Shown here: in pieces, positions 8,166-17,397 of the stretch
How positions within the stretch are numbered: position 1 is the stretch's first letter
How the letters are laid out: every line of letters begins with the position of its first letter
Assembly (NCBI GenBank): GCA_020056225.1
Contig: JAGVIE010000054.1
Coordinates: 1-53,582, forward strand
DNA: 53,582 bases
From: Bacteroidota bacterium
GTDB lineage: Bacteria > Bacteroidota > Ignavibacteria > UBA10030 > SZUA-254
Direction of reading: 5' to 3'
The notes under the pieces: generated by a model
Database searches by the model: none
Seen by the model: only the letters and a program-made list of their open reading frames with translations
Told to the model about the DNA's origin: nothing
Made by a program: the position numbers and the translations under genes

Positions 8166-9665
8166 CTATTTGCAGTCCATACCCATACTTTTTAGTCCTG
8201 AAGTGGCAGATTTTGCATGCTCGGATTTCGGGCATTGCTGTATTACTTTACAATAATACCTCTGCGCTTCCTCCTCATTTTTAGTGCGTTGATATAAAGA
8301 ACCGACGGCAAGCAAGAGTGCGCAATCCTTGGGATTTATCAGAAGCGCCTTTTTAAAATATTCGATCGCCTCAGGATATTTTTTCTCACCCATCAGACGC
8401 GATCCTTCAGAACGGTATGCCGCATCGAGACTGTTCTTGTATTTGACGTCTCCCCCATTTTTGCTGGTATCTTTAGCGACAAGCTCGATGACTTTTTTAT
8501 ATGCCGCACTCTGCTCCGTTGTTAATTGGAGAGCGCCATTATAAAGCGCAAGCATGTCCCATGCAGGGATATATTCCGGTTTATAATCGAAACTCTTTAT
8601 GACGAATTCTTTCGCTTTTTTGTAATCCTTCATATTCGCAAACGATTGAGCCGCCTGGAAATAACATGCCCACCGATAATTGACATTTGAATCAGCCGCA
8701 ATCTTTTTCTCAAACATCGCGACCGCATCAAGATAGCGTTCCCTTTTGTTATACAATGTTGCCAGATCATAATAGATATCTGTATAAGTGGAATCTTTCT
8801 TGTATGCTAATTCATAAGAAGCGATGGCTTCGTCGAATTTTTCTTGAGCTTTTAGTCCTTTTCCGCGCTTTACAAGATCTTCAGCACCCAAGGAATCGGG
8901 ATTATCCATTGAAAATAATTTTTCTGCATTTATATAATCCTTTGTTGCGACATAGGCGTCCCGAAGCATGTTTCTTATCTCAATATTATTCGGATCTTTC
9001 TTCAAGATGTTCTCAGCATACGGTATAAGCTCTATATAATATTTCGTCTCGTAAAGAATCTTAACATAAATTATTTGATAAGAGATTGAATCCGGTTGAA
9101 GCGTCACTAATAATCGAAATAGCGGGAGCGCATTCAGATATTGTTTAGCCCTGAAATAGATAGTTCCGAGATCGGGAAGTGCGATGAGGTTTGTCGAATC
9201 GATCAACAGTACGCTTGTGTAAGCTTCCGCGGCTTCCTTGTATAACCGGGCTTTTTTATCTACATCCCCCAATTTTAAAAAGATACCGACATTCTTTTTG
9301 TCGAACTCAAGCGCTTTCCTGTATTGTTCATCTGCCGCGCGATAAATTCTTTGCTTTGCATATACATCGCCAAGCAATTCGTAAATCCGGGGATTTTCCG
9401 GCTGAAACTCACGTGCCTGAATCAACGGTGCAGTTGCCTGGTCGAGAGAATCAGCTTTGTAGTAAGCATTCCCAAGCCAGAAATATGCGTCAGGATTTTT
9501 CTTGTCCTTTTTGACTGCTTCTTTAAAGGATATTATCGCAGATAAAAAATCTCCCTTTTCATACGCAGCTTTCCCAATACTAATTGGATCTTCGGCGTAA
9601 GACGTTGAGAAAAAGCTTATCGTAAACGACAAAATGATGAACGAGATTATGATTGAGTTTTTCAC
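8166..9665 (-). CDS. Periplasmic TPR-repeat protein of the TonB cluster
   Basis: 499 aa. An N-terminal signal peptide (cleavage near SYA-EDP at about 24) is followed by roughly ten tetratricopeptide repeats through the whole length, for example A.F.LG.AY..KGD.. patterns such as YFWLGNAYYKADSLDQA and LAVGSLYQRTKNEEEA. TPR arrays are protein-interaction scaffolds. The start overlaps the stop of the PstS-like gene by 4 nt, so it is translationally coupled. It is the last gene of the exbB-exbD-exbD-tonB run and probably works with the periplasmic side of that complex. Exact role unknown. Confidence 0.88.
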   Translation of the reverse strand: MKNSIIISFIILSFTISFFSTSYAEDPISIGKAAYEKGDFLSAIISFKEAVKKDKKNPDAYFWLGNAYYKADSLDQATAPLIQAREFQPENPRIYELLGDVYAKQRIYRAADEQYRKALEFDKKNVGIFLKLGDVDKKARLYKEAAEAYTSVLLIDSTNLIALPDLGTIYFRAKQYLNALPLFRLLVTLQPDSISYQIIYVKILYETKYYIELIPYAENILKKDPNNIEIRNMLRDAYVATKDYINAEKLFSMDNPDSLGAEDLVKRGKGLKAQEKFDEAIASYELAYKKDSTYTDIYYDLATLYNKRERYLDAVAMFEKKIAADSNVNYRWACYFQAAQSFANMKDYKKAKEFVIKSFDYKPEYIPAWDMLALYNGALQLTTEQSAAYKKVIELVAKDTSKNGGDVKYKNSLDAAYRSEGSRLMGEKKYPEAIEYFKKALLINPKDCALLLAVGSLYQRTKNEEEAQRYYCKVIQQCPKSEHAKSATSGLKSMGMDCK

Positions 9666-10603
9666 TGTTTTATACCTTTGTTTGTTAGTTCGACTAAACG
9701 AATAGGCATTGTTGCCGGCACCAAGCCGTTGTTCAAAATAATCTGCTGACCCGGAGCGCTTGTAATAAACGAAATAAATCCTGCCCCTACACTGTACATA
9801 TCCGCTTTTGAATAAATATAAATTCCTCTGGTTATCGGATAAAATCCGCTATAAATATATGCCTGAAACGGCGCAAAATATTTGCCGCGAATACCCAGAG
9901 AATCCGGCGCGTTTGGATCGGATAGCTCCAGAGTTCTGATACTCTCATTGTTGTCACGCAACCAGTTCACGCCGATCATGCCGATAGCATCAGGATGCTC
10001 GGATACATATTGAATCATCCCGTGTGACGTTTCTACAACTTGTGCCGGGGTTGTAAAATTCCCACCCTTTAAAACATTCATCCCTACAATCTCGAACGTA
10101 CCTGAATTCCGGTTGGGCAGGCAAATCTGAATTGAAGATTTTTTACCTCCTATGGCATCCCATCGGGTAATCAATCCCCGGTAAATGCTGTCAAGCTGTG
10201 TCGTTCGAAGCTTCTCGATGGAATTCTTTGCGTTCACGATGATTGCTATACCATCGATTGCGATTTTATATTCCTGAAAATCGAGTTTCGATCTTTTTGC
10301 CACTTCCTGCTCTTCTGCATTCATGGACCGGGAGGAAACAACAACTTTGATTGTATCGTTGAACAATCTTGTCAGCGCTTCTCTCGCGGTCATTGACAAG
10401 AGATCGACGTGGGCTTCAGAATACCATTCTTCAAACCGCTGTTCCTCTTGTTTGATAACAGGCAAAATAGATTCGGATACAGCAATGGTTATCTTTCCCA
10501 TTGTCGGCGATTCCTTCCGCTCAGGGATACACCCGAGGATGGACATAACCACTAAGAATGTCCATCCAGGGATAATCCAACGATATCTATTCTTCAGTAT
10601 CAT
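9662..10603 (-). CDS. PstS-like substrate-binding lipoprotein
   Basis: 313 aa. The N-terminal hydrophobic segment ends in a lipobox-like SILGC (Cys25), so it is probably a lipoprotein. The body is a PstS-type periplasmic binding domain (PBP-like 2): VVSSRSMNAEE near residue 90, a conserved NRNSGTFEI segment like the phosphate-binding loop, and GMIGVNW. No pstCAB transporter genes are nearby; it sits instead between a TonB operon and a TPR gene. It may sense or present an anion or other ligand to the TonB system rather than feed an ABC importer. The 5' end overlaps the upstream small gene by 17 nt. Confidence 0.85.
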   Translation of the reverse strand: MILKNRYRWIIPGWTFLVVMSILGCIPERKESPTMGKITIAVSESILPVIKQEEQRFEEWYSEAHVDLLSMTAREALTRLFNDTIKVVVSSRSMNAEEQEVAKRSKLDFQEYKIAIDGIAIIVNAKNSIEKLRTTQLDSIYRGLITRWDAIGGKKSSIQICLPNRNSGTFEIVGMNVLKGGNFTTPAQVVETSHGMIQYVSEHPDAIGMIGVNWLRDNNESIRTLELSDPNAPDSLGIRGKYFAPFQAYIYSGFYPITRGIYIYSKADMYSVGAGFISFITSAPGQQIILNNGLVPATMPIRLVELTNKGIKQ

Positions 10604-10799
10604 TTTCAGCCCGTTTTTTTATTGTTATCGTAACGATCCTGTATATTGAATAGAGAATCATCATGATGCCAAGAACGATCCGAAAATTCGTTGGCAGGGA
10701 ATCGGGAATCGAATACCCCAGGAGTACTGTAATCCCGAGAGCGAGAATAAGTCCCGCCGTAACGTACGTAAGCAGCCGAAGAATAGCTTGTGCATTCAC
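10587..10799 (-). CDS. Small two-helix membrane protein in the TonB operon
   Basis: 70 aa, with two predicted transmembrane segments (about 8-28 and 39-60) and a charged C-terminal tail. It is not recognisable as a named family. It fits tightly between tonB (9-nt gap) and the PstS-like gene (17-nt overlap) on the same strand, which supports expression as part of the operon. A competing 66-aa frame in the same place is cysteine/serine-rich without hydrophobic pattern and was discarded. Confidence 0.65.
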   Translation of the reverse strand: MNAQAILRLLTYVTAGLILALGITVLLGYSIPDSLPTNFRIVLGIMMILYSIYRIVTITIKKRAENDTEE

Positions 10800-10808
10800 A
10801 TTGCATCT

Positions 10809-11534
10809 TTATTTATTGAGTTTGAATCTAAACGGAACGGCAGCCCAAACCGGCACTGGTCCGTTATTCATCATCGCCGGTGTGAAAACCCATTGCATAG
10901 CGGCTTTCTTTGCCGGCTCGTCGAAGATTTCGGCATCGCTCTTCATTACTACTGCCTTCTTTGCTTTGCCTTCTTTATCAACGAGAATTTTTATCCACAC
11001 AGTACCTTCAACTCCGGCACGTCGGGCGATTTCCGGATAATCGGGCTGTACTTGCTTAACAGGAACTGGTTGTTTTTCAACAGGTACAAAATCGGGTGGA
11101 TCCATTTCATCGATATTGATATCCTGTTCAATCTGTACCTGATCATCTCCGGACTGTTGCTGAATAACAGGACTTTGTATCGCTGATAATTCCTGTTGAG
11201 TAGCGATAGTCTGTTCAGGACTAACTTCCGCATCCGGAACCGGAACCGGTATACCGACCGTTGGTCTCGCTACCGGAACATTTACTGCAACTGCCGGCGC
11301 GGCTTCCGCTTCCGTCATGGAAGGCGGTGGACCGAGGTCTGTATATTTTGTAATTCTAACCATCACAACAGGTTCATCTTCCTCTGATAAGTAACCGACG
11401 AGATAATAGCTTCCGATTATCATCAGATGAAATGCTATTGCGATGGCAAGTGCGATTCCGAGGTGACGTTTGTAATATGAACGAAGTTCCTGAAATCCGA
11501 ACTGAGCATTTACTATTATTGCTTTAGCTGTCAT
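10809..11534 (-). CDS. tonB: TonB energy transducer
   Basis: 241 aa. A short cytoplasmic start, one transmembrane helix (about 25-47), a Pro/Val/Glu-rich periplasmic spacer (70-150) and the C-terminal TonB domain (about 155-240), with the motif QPDYPEIARRAGVEGTVWI typical of the family. TonB couples the proton-driven ExbB/ExbD motor to outer-membrane receptors. It directly follows two exbD genes with a 16-nt gap. In this lineage, clusters with two ExbDs plus TonB are common. No TonB-dependent receptor is encoded in the window. Confidence 0.92.
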   Translation of the reverse strand: MTAKAIIVNAQFGFQELRSYYKRHLGIALAIAIAFHLMIIGSYYLVGYLSEEDEPVVMVRITKYTDLGPPPSMTEAEAAPAVAVNVPVARPTVGIPVPVPDAEVSPEQTIATQQELSAIQSPVIQQQSGDDQVQIEQDINIDEMDPPDFVPVEKQPVPVKQVQPDYPEIARRAGVEGTVWIKILVDKEGKAKKAVVMKSDAEIFDEPAKKAAMQWVFTPAMMNNGPVPVWAAVPFRFKLNK

Positions 11535-11550
11535 ATATTCTGCTCCTTCC

Positions 11551-12048
11551 TCAAATTACCTTTGCAAGAATTCGCTTGTCGGCATCTTGCATTGGTGCTA
11601 AACTGAAGCGTGTTATATTTGCTACGTTCAGCTCGTCCATAATATCGACCATCATGGAATATTTTCCCTTCCGATCGATTTTAATTAAGGTAATCAGTTT
11701 CGGATTTTCCTGATTCTTCTGGACCAGGAATTTTTGAAGATCCTTGAATTCAATCTTCTGAGGATCATCGACACCGACATTCCAGTAAATAGTTCCATCC
11801 TCCTTAACACGAAGGGTGAATAAATTGCTTTGCGCGACTTCAACACTCACATCGTTGCTTGGAGGTAGATTTATCTCCATTGTCTGTGGTTTGTTCAATG
11901 TCGTCGTCAGCATGAAAAAGGTCAGTAAGAGAAATGCTATATCGACCATTGGCGTGTTATCAATCTTTACACCAAGTCGGCGCTTTTTCTTCTTCTTTCC
12001 GCCCTTTCGTTGGTGACCACGGGGGCCACTAGTATCGACCATACCCAT
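11551..12048 (-). CDS. exbD: ExbD/TolR biopolymer transport protein (copy 2)
   Basis: 165 aa. A Lys/Arg-rich cytoplasmic tail (residues 10-28, GGKKKKKRR) is longer than usual. It is followed by the VDIAFLLLTFFML transmembrane helix with the conserved Asp that carries protons, and then the periplasmic ExbD domain. It is only 3 nt from the upstream exbD. The two ExbDs differ in sequence, so they may form a heterodimer within the ExbB pentamer. Confidence 0.93.
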   Translation of the reverse strand: MGMVDTSGPRGHQRKGGKKKKKRRLGVKIDNTPMVDIAFLLLTFFMLTTTLNKPQTMEINLPPSNDVSVEVAQSNLFTLRVKEDGTIYWNVGVDDPQKIEFKDLQKFLVQKNQENPKLITLIKIDRKGKYSMMVDIMDELNVANITRFSLAPMQDADKRILAKVI

Positions 12049-12051
12049 AGT

Positions 12052-12528
12052 TTATTGTCCTTTCCTGTCTTGTTCAAAATCAGTAACAAGGTTGAAACGT
12101 GTAATCTGCGTTTTTTGCAATATGTCCATCACGTCCTCAGAAATTCCGTACTCTGCATCTTGATCGCCCTTAACTACTGTCCGCAGTTTGGGATTTGCGA
12201 TACGAGCGCGTATAAGCAGATCGGGTAGTTCTTTGATCGTGACAGGAATTGCAAGCCGCAATTTATTTTCTTCTCCAAACAATTTCATCATCATGTTCTG
12301 AGAGTCGAATCCCAGCAAAACACGATTGTCTTTGCTGATAGTAATCGACATGACATTCGATTCCGGTAATTTGAATGCGGAATGCGATGACGGAAGAACG
12401 ATCTGAACCTCTTCAGGCGGTTTGAATTGCGTAGTCAACATGAAGAATGTCAACAGCAGAAATCCAACGTCAACCAGTGGTGTATTATCAATTGATACGC
12501 TGATTCTATGTTTTTTTATTTTAGGCAT
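12052..12528 (-). CDS. exbD: ExbD/TolR biopolymer transport protein (copy 1)
   Basis: 158 aa. The N-terminal RISVSIDNTPLVDVGFLLLTFFML carries the single transmembrane helix and the functional Asp; the periplasmic domain follows. It lies 15 nt after exbB and 3 nt before the second exbD. A member of the proton-driven ExbB-ExbD-TonB motor. Confidence 0.93.
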   Translation of the reverse strand: MPKIKKHRISVSIDNTPLVDVGFLLLTFFMLTTQFKPPEEVQIVLPSSHSAFKLPESNVMSITISKDNRVLLGFDSQNMMMKLFGEENKLRLAIPVTIKELPDLLIRARIANPKLRTVVKGDQDAEYGISEDVMDILQKTQITRFNLVTDFEQDRKGQ

Positions 12529-12543
12529 GAAGTAGCCTCTTTA

Positions 12544-13320
12544 TTATTGTTTAACTTTAAGCGTCTGTATCATATCAAAGCTTGCTTCATCAATCATATA
12601 AGTAAACGTATCTACTTTATTGACGAAGAAATTATAGGAGACGATTCCGATAATAGCCGCAAATATACCAAGCGCGGTGTTAACGAGCGCTTCTGAAATA
12701 CCTATTGAAAGCGCTATAGCATCCGGTGCGCCTGCACGGGCAAGTGCCTGGAATGCGCGGATCATGCCGATAACTGTTCCTAATAATCCTAACATTGTTG
12801 CGATAGATGCAATCGTTGAAAGAATGATGAGGTTCTTCTCAAGAAGCGGCATTTCGAGCGCGGTTGCCTCTTCTATGGCGCGCTGTACTTCGGACATTTG
12901 TTTTTCTGCTTCCATAGCTTTGCTCTCTTTTGCCAGTGTATTATAGCGATCCAAACCCGCACGGAGTATGTTCGCCATCGAGCCGCGCTGTTTTTCGCAT
13001 TCTTTCATCGCCGCTTCGATATTTCCATCGACAAGATTCTTTTGGACGTTCTTTAAAAATGTTGCAAGTGAACCACGTCCTTGAGCTTTTTTCAAGGATA
13101 AGGTTCGTTCAATAATGAAAGTGATAACCATTATCGAGAGTGCTATTAACACCGGCACGATGTAACCACCGGTGAACATCATTCCCATCAAATTATTCGG
13201 TTTCATCCGGTTAGCGCCATCAAAGAAGTTGGCAGGACTTCCAAGAATGAACCACCAAACAATAATACCAACTACGATCGCTGTGGATACAACAATCGTA
13301 ACGAATGTAGATTGCTTCAT
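12544..13320 (-). CDS. exbB: ExbB/TolQ/MotA-family proton channel
   Basis: 258 aa. It has an extra N-terminal helix (6-26), then the ExbB core: a helix near 50-70, a cytoplasmic domain, and two C-terminal helices (about 160-185 and 205-235). The segment around ATMLGLLGTVIGMIRAFQ is the family signature. It forms the pentameric channel around the ExbD helices. First of the exb-tonB genes; the STAS gene lies 45 nt upstream on the same strand. Confidence 0.93.
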   Translation of the reverse strand: MKQSTFVTIVVSTAIVVGIIVWWFILGSPANFFDGANRMKPNNLMGMMFTGGYIVPVLIALSIMVITFIIERTLSLKKAQGRGSLATFLKNVQKNLVDGNIEAAMKECEKQRGSMANILRAGLDRYNTLAKESKAMEAEKQMSEVQRAIEEATALEMPLLEKNLIILSTIASIATMLGLLGTVIGMIRAFQALARAGAPDAIALSIGISEALVNTALGIFAAIIGIVSYNFFVNKVDTFTYMIDEASFDMIQTLKVKQ

Positions 13321-13365
13321 TAGTTTTTACTCCTATATATTTTATTTAGAATAATGATTAAAGAA

Positions 13366-13722
13366 TTATTTTGAATTCATATTATAACTTATTACAGCGT
13401 CTTCTAATTTATCGTGTACATCGAATATCTCTACAAGCCTTGTTACTGCTAATAAATTTTGAATATTCTGACTGAGGCCAACAAGCTTTACTTCACCGCC
13501 ATTTTTTTGATAATTAGTGTGTGCAGTGATAATCGCACCAATACCCGAACTGTTCATATAATTCAACCGCTCCAGATTGATAATCAGATTTTTATTTCCC
13601 TGTTCGATAAAATCGGTAACATGATCACGGAAGAGGTCTGTCTCTTCATCGCCGATTAGAGAACCCCTAACATCTATGATGGCAATTTTACCATCTAATA
13701 TCGTTCTGGATTTAACTGACAT
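13366..13722 (-). CDS. STAS-domain anti-sigma-factor antagonist
   Basis: 118 aa, a single STAS domain. The phosphoacceptor region is MNSSGIGAI with Ser58/Ser59, as in SpoIIAA/RsbV-type antagonists. These proteins bind an anti-sigma kinase when dephosphorylated by a SpoIIE-type phosphatase. No kinase or sigma factor is adjacent; a SpoIIE-type phosphatase is present far away in this window (37040-38461). It may be co-transcribed with exbB, since the gap is 45 nt. Confidence 0.9.
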   Translation of the reverse strand: MSVKSRTILDGKIAIIDVRGSLIGDEETDLFRDHVTDFIEQGNKNLIINLERLNYMNSSGIGAIITAHTNYQKNGGEVKLVGLSQNIQNLLAVTRLVEIFDVHDKLEDAVISYNMNSK

Positions 13723-13979
13723 TAATTTATTGTTCTTAATCTAATTAATTGATTGACTGTCTTATTAATAAAACTGCAAACCTAATGCCATAAATAATTT
13801 AGACGTAAGATTATTTTTTGCTGGATATTTCAAGCGATTATAGAGGGTTTATTTCTTGATATCGGCATGACTTGAATCCCGTCGTGCAAAATGCAAGACA
13901 TAATTTCATTAACTCACGAAATCCGTCGTAAGGATTATATAATATAGGATATTAGATGGTATTGCAATTTGCAGGAGAA

Positions 13980-15311
13980 TTAATCTTGAAGACCATATTT
14001 TTTTCTTTTCCTCCACAGAGTTGCCGGATCGATATTCAACACTTTCGATGCTTCGTCGAGGTCTTGCACTATCTTTAGGACACGGGAAATGTGCTGTCTT
14101 TCAATTGCTTCGAGTGATAACAGACCGGCTTTTGCCTGCTCGGGATTTTGCAACTCGGACGGTAAATGGGACACGTCGATCAAATTCTGTTTCGCCAAAA
14201 GGACAGCCCGCTCCATTACATTTTCAAGCTCCCGAATATTCCCGGGCCAACTATAAGCAGTCAACATCTTTAATGCTTCCGGTGCTATTTCAATTTGTAA
14301 ATCTGGCGAAAATTTCTTTAGAAAATGATGTAGCAGCAAAAGAACATCTTCCGCCCGTTCACGGAGAGGTGGCAAGGATATTCTTACAGTATTTATCCTA
14401 TAGTAGAGATCCTCACGGAAACTTCCATCACGCAGTGAATCGGATAGTTTTTTATTAGTCGCGGCGATAACTCTAACATCGACTTTACGAGTTATGTTTT
14501 CACCTATTCGTTCAAATTCCCGATGCTGAAGGAACCTCAACAGCTTCGCTTGTGAAGCAGGTGGTATATCGGCAATCTCATCGAGGAACAAGGTGCCGCC
14601 ATCTGCCGCTTCGAATCTACCTTCACGATCTTTGAATGCCCCTGTAAATGAACCTTTCACGTGACCAAACAACTCACTTTCCAATAAATTTTCCGGTAAA
14701 GCAGCCGAGTTGATCTTGATGAAAGGTTTATCAGCGCGGTTGCTCTGCGAATGAATATATTGAGCGATCAGTTCCTTGCCTGTACCGCTCTCTCCTTCGA
14801 TCAAAACAGTCAACAAACTATCGGCAACCTGTTTGGCAAATTCAACTTGCTGGCGCATCGCGGGATTGCTGGTAATTATGTTTGATTCAGGTCGAATAGC
14901 CGCAAGCTGACGTCTCAAGGTGTCTATCTCATCTTGCAGCTTATGGTAGTCCAATACTTTTTCTGCGAACAAATGTAATTCTTTCAGATCGAACGGTTTC
15001 TGTATAAAATCAAAAGCTCCGCCTTTAATGGCATCAACAGCGCTGTCTATCGAACCATGAGCAGTGATTATAACACACGTTGTCGTAGGCGATTTTGCCC
15101 GAATCTCTTTCAGCACCTGCATACCGTCTATTGGCTGCATCATCAGGTCGATGAATGCGATATCATAATTCCCGTCCTTAAGAGTATCCAATGCATCCAG
15201 AGGATTTAGAAATCCGTTCACATTCAACCCGATTGTTTCTAATCCGATTTTTAAAGTTTTCAGAATGTTCGGTTCATCATCAACGACTAAAACATTTGCT
15301 CTTTGTTTCAT
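13980..15311 (-). CDS. NtrC-family sigma-54 response regulator
   Basis: 443 aa. An N-terminal receiver (acidic pair D11-D12, phosphoacceptor D55, Lys105), an AAA+ domain with Walker A GESGTGKE (173-180), sigma-54 contact loop GSFTGA (220-225, Ser instead of the usual Ala) and Walker B LFLDEI (241-246), then a C-terminal Fis-type helix-turn-helix ending at WRKRKKYG. It activates sigma-54 promoters when phosphorylated. The start overlaps the stop of the kinase gene by 4 nt, so the two are a cognate pair. Confidence 0.95.
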   Translation of the reverse strand: MKQRANVLVVDDEPNILKTLKIGLETIGLNVNGFLNPLDALDTLKDGNYDIAFIDLMMQPIDGMQVLKEIRAKSPTTTCVIITAHGSIDSAVDAIKGGAFDFIQKPFDLKELHLFAEKVLDYHKLQDEIDTLRRQLAAIRPESNIITSNPAMRQQVEFAKQVADSLLTVLIEGESGTGKELIAQYIHSQSNRADKPFIKINSAALPENLLESELFGHVKGSFTGAFKDREGRFEAADGGTLFLDEIADIPPASQAKLLRFLQHREFERIGENITRKVDVRVIAATNKKLSDSLRDGSFREDLYYRINTVRISLPPLRERAEDVLLLLHHFLKKFSPDLQIEIAPEALKMLTAYSWPGNIRELENVMERAVLLAKQNLIDVSHLPSELQNPEQAKAGLLSLEAIERQHISRVLKIVQDLDEASKVLNIDPATLWRKRKKYGLQD

Positions 15312-17164
15312 GCGGAATTCACCTCGGCTATTGGCAGATATATAGAAAAAGTTGAACCTTTATTAACTTCGCTCTCGACCCGGATTTTGCCCCCATACAT
15401 TTCAACGATCTCCTTGACAATTGCTAATCCCAATCCTACACTACCCGGGGTTGCATCGAGAGTTTGTTTTACCTGTACGAACTTATCGAATATTTTGTCG
15501 ATATATTCCGGGGGAATCCCTCTTCCCGTATCACTGACCTTCAGGATTATATAACCCCCATCACGCTGAATCTTGATATTTACTTTCCCGCCAGAGTTCG
15601 TGTAGCGCAGTGCGTTATTGACAAGATTGGAAATTACCCAGGACAGTTGTTGCTCGTCTCCGATCAGCAATGAGGGTTGATCCTCAGGCATAAATTTTAG
15701 GATGACTTCTTTTTCTCTAAAAGGAAGTTGAAGCGGCTGAATGCTCGATTCTATAATTTTGCTCAGATCTATCAAATCTTTTCGGATTTCGAATTTCCCG
15801 GATTCCAACTTGGATAGCTGCAATAGTTCTTTTACTAATTTTGTTAACCTTTCACAATCTTGCTTGCAAGATGCCACAATATCTTCCTGCGATTGCGTGA
15901 GCGGACCTAACAAACGCTGGGTTAAAATGTCAACACTCATGTTAATTGATGTCAAGGGGGTCCGGAATTCATGTGATACAGCCGCCATGAAATCCGATTT
16001 CATTTTATCGAGTTCTTTAAATTGAGTGACGTCCTGCAATATGAGAACAAGACCGCCGCGCCCGCCGTGCAAAGCAGGAATTTCGGAAATGCGGGGTCTT
16101 AAGAATACCTGTCTGCCGTGGTGTTTGAATTGCAGGTACGGCTGGCTGAGCACTGCGGCATTTCTCGGCGATTGGAATATTTCAAGTACTCTGTCATCAT
16201 GTATGCAATCATTCACCTTTTTCCCGATAACATCATTCTCCTTCACATCTAACAGTTCTTCCGCAGAGTGATTTATAAGCTGAATGTTAGACTCAGAATC
16301 ACAGACCACTATGGCGTCGGAAATACCCTCAACGATTGTTTCCGATTTCTGTTTTTCAGATATGAGTTTTTCGATATTCAATTCTTCGTACTTCCGCAGA
16401 CGCTCGGTCATTTTATTAAACTCTCTGCTCAACTCGCCAATCTCATCGTTTGTCTTGATATCAATCTTAAGATCGAGCCTTCCCCTTCCGATTTGATTTA
16501 CAGTTTCTGTTAATTTTTCTGCCGGCTCGATGATCCGCCTGGTGAATTGGATCATGGTGATAATACTCAAACCGACTGCAATCAGCGCGGAAAATAGAAC
16601 TGCAATTATTGCCTCGTCTGAAGTTTGCTTCGCGTCTTTCGCGATCTTCATCATCTCTTTCTGATTCTCTTCGATCAACCAAAACGCGTTATCCGATAAT
16701 CTTTGGGCGAAGGGCCTTACGATATTTCCATAATATGTTCTCGCTTTGATGTCCCTCTTCCTCGAAGCCAGCGAGAACAATGAATCAGAAACGAGTATGT
16801 ATCCATCGTACGTCGATCTTATATTATCGAGAATTGGTCCGGCATCAGGCAATGAACGTTTCTCGTTTGCCTTATCAAAAATCTGATAGAATTCTTCTTT
16901 AGCAGTACTGAATTCAGAATAACCGTTATCATACTCACCATTCAAAATCATGCTTAGTCCATGCTCGTGCCGCTCTACCAGATGAGCCATGCGTTCTAGA
17001 ACAACAACGTGAGGATAATTTTCACTGAGGATGGAATTGTAAGATAACGTCAATCTGCCAAAGTTATAAATAGCAAAAGCAGTAACAGCGATATTGATTA
17101 TTACGAGAACGATATAACCAAAACCGACTTTAAATCTAAGGCTATTTAGAAACGATGTTTGCAT
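15308..17164 (-). CDS. KinB-like membrane sensor histidine kinase
   Basis: 618 aa. One helix (12-35), a roughly 150-residue helical periplasmic domain, a second helix (186-207), HAMP (208-260), PAS (about 270-385), HisKA with His398 in VSHEFRTPL, and an ATPase domain with N-box (513-517), DTGRGI (545-550) and GLGL. All catalytic motifs are present. The architecture matches KinB-type kinases, whose partners are NtrC-family regulators, as found here. The ligand is unknown. Confidence 0.93.
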   Translation of the reverse strand: MQTSFLNSLRFKVGFGYIVLVIINIAVTAFAIYNFGRLTLSYNSILSENYPHVVVLERMAHLVERHEHGLSMILNGEYDNGYSEFSTAKEEFYQIFDKANEKRSLPDAGPILDNIRSTYDGYILVSDSLFSLASRKRDIKARTYYGNIVRPFAQRLSDNAFWLIEENQKEMMKIAKDAKQTSDEAIIAVLFSALIAVGLSIITMIQFTRRIIEPAEKLTETVNQIGRGRLDLKIDIKTNDEIGELSREFNKMTERLRKYEELNIEKLISEKQKSETIVEGISDAIVVCDSESNIQLINHSAEELLDVKENDVIGKKVNDCIHDDRVLEIFQSPRNAAVLSQPYLQFKHHGRQVFLRPRISEIPALHGGRGGLVLILQDVTQFKELDKMKSDFMAAVSHEFRTPLTSINMSVDILTQRLLGPLTQSQEDIVASCKQDCERLTKLVKELLQLSKLESGKFEIRKDLIDLSKIIESSIQPLQLPFREKEVILKFMPEDQPSLLIGDEQQLSWVISNLVNNALRYTNSGGKVNIKIQRDGGYIILKVSDTGRGIPPEYIDKIFDKFVQVKQTLDATPGSVGLGLAIVKEIVEMYGGKIRVESEVNKGSTFSIYLPIAEVNSA

Positions 17165-17392
17165 ATGACTCTGGGTAATATATCTAGAAAGGAAGCAAAA
17201 TTCAAACGCGGAAATATTTTAAAGAAAGTTAGTGCTATGATAGCCCAACAAGTCGCAACATTAGGGTTGGAACGGCTTATCTTAGGCGTTGCGCAAAACA
17301 GTCTCGTAAATAAGGCACTGCGCGGAGATGTGAAACGAATGGTATCGGAACTATTACCTGAAGAGATCCAACTGATTATACACAGAACTTGA
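17165..17392 (+). CDS. Possible small basic protein, divergent from the kinase
   Basis: 75 aa from the ATG at 17165. It fills almost exactly the 233-bp gap between the kinase (which starts at 17164 on the other strand) and the receiver gene. Composition is ordinary for a protein: basic N-terminus, then amphipathic helices. No clear ribosome-binding site is visible, no family is recognised, and the same DNA must hold the kinase promoter. An ATG at 17237 is an alternative start. Uncertain. Confidence 0.35.
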   Translation: MTLGNISRKEAKFKRGNILKKVSAMIAQQVATLGLERLILGVAQNSLVNKALRGDVKRMVSELLPEEIQLIIHRT

Positions 17393-17397
17393 TAAGA

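Noticed and set aside
9662-10603. Phosphate ABC transport operon (pst)
   Set aside because: Only a PstS-like binding protein is present; no pstC, pstA, pstB or phoU gene lies nearby, so an ABC importer is not supported.
10606-10806. 66-aa minus-strand frame in the TonB operon
   Set aside because: It overlaps the 70-aa two-helix protein in another frame and has a composition unlike a protein (Arg/Ser/Tyr-rich, no pattern).
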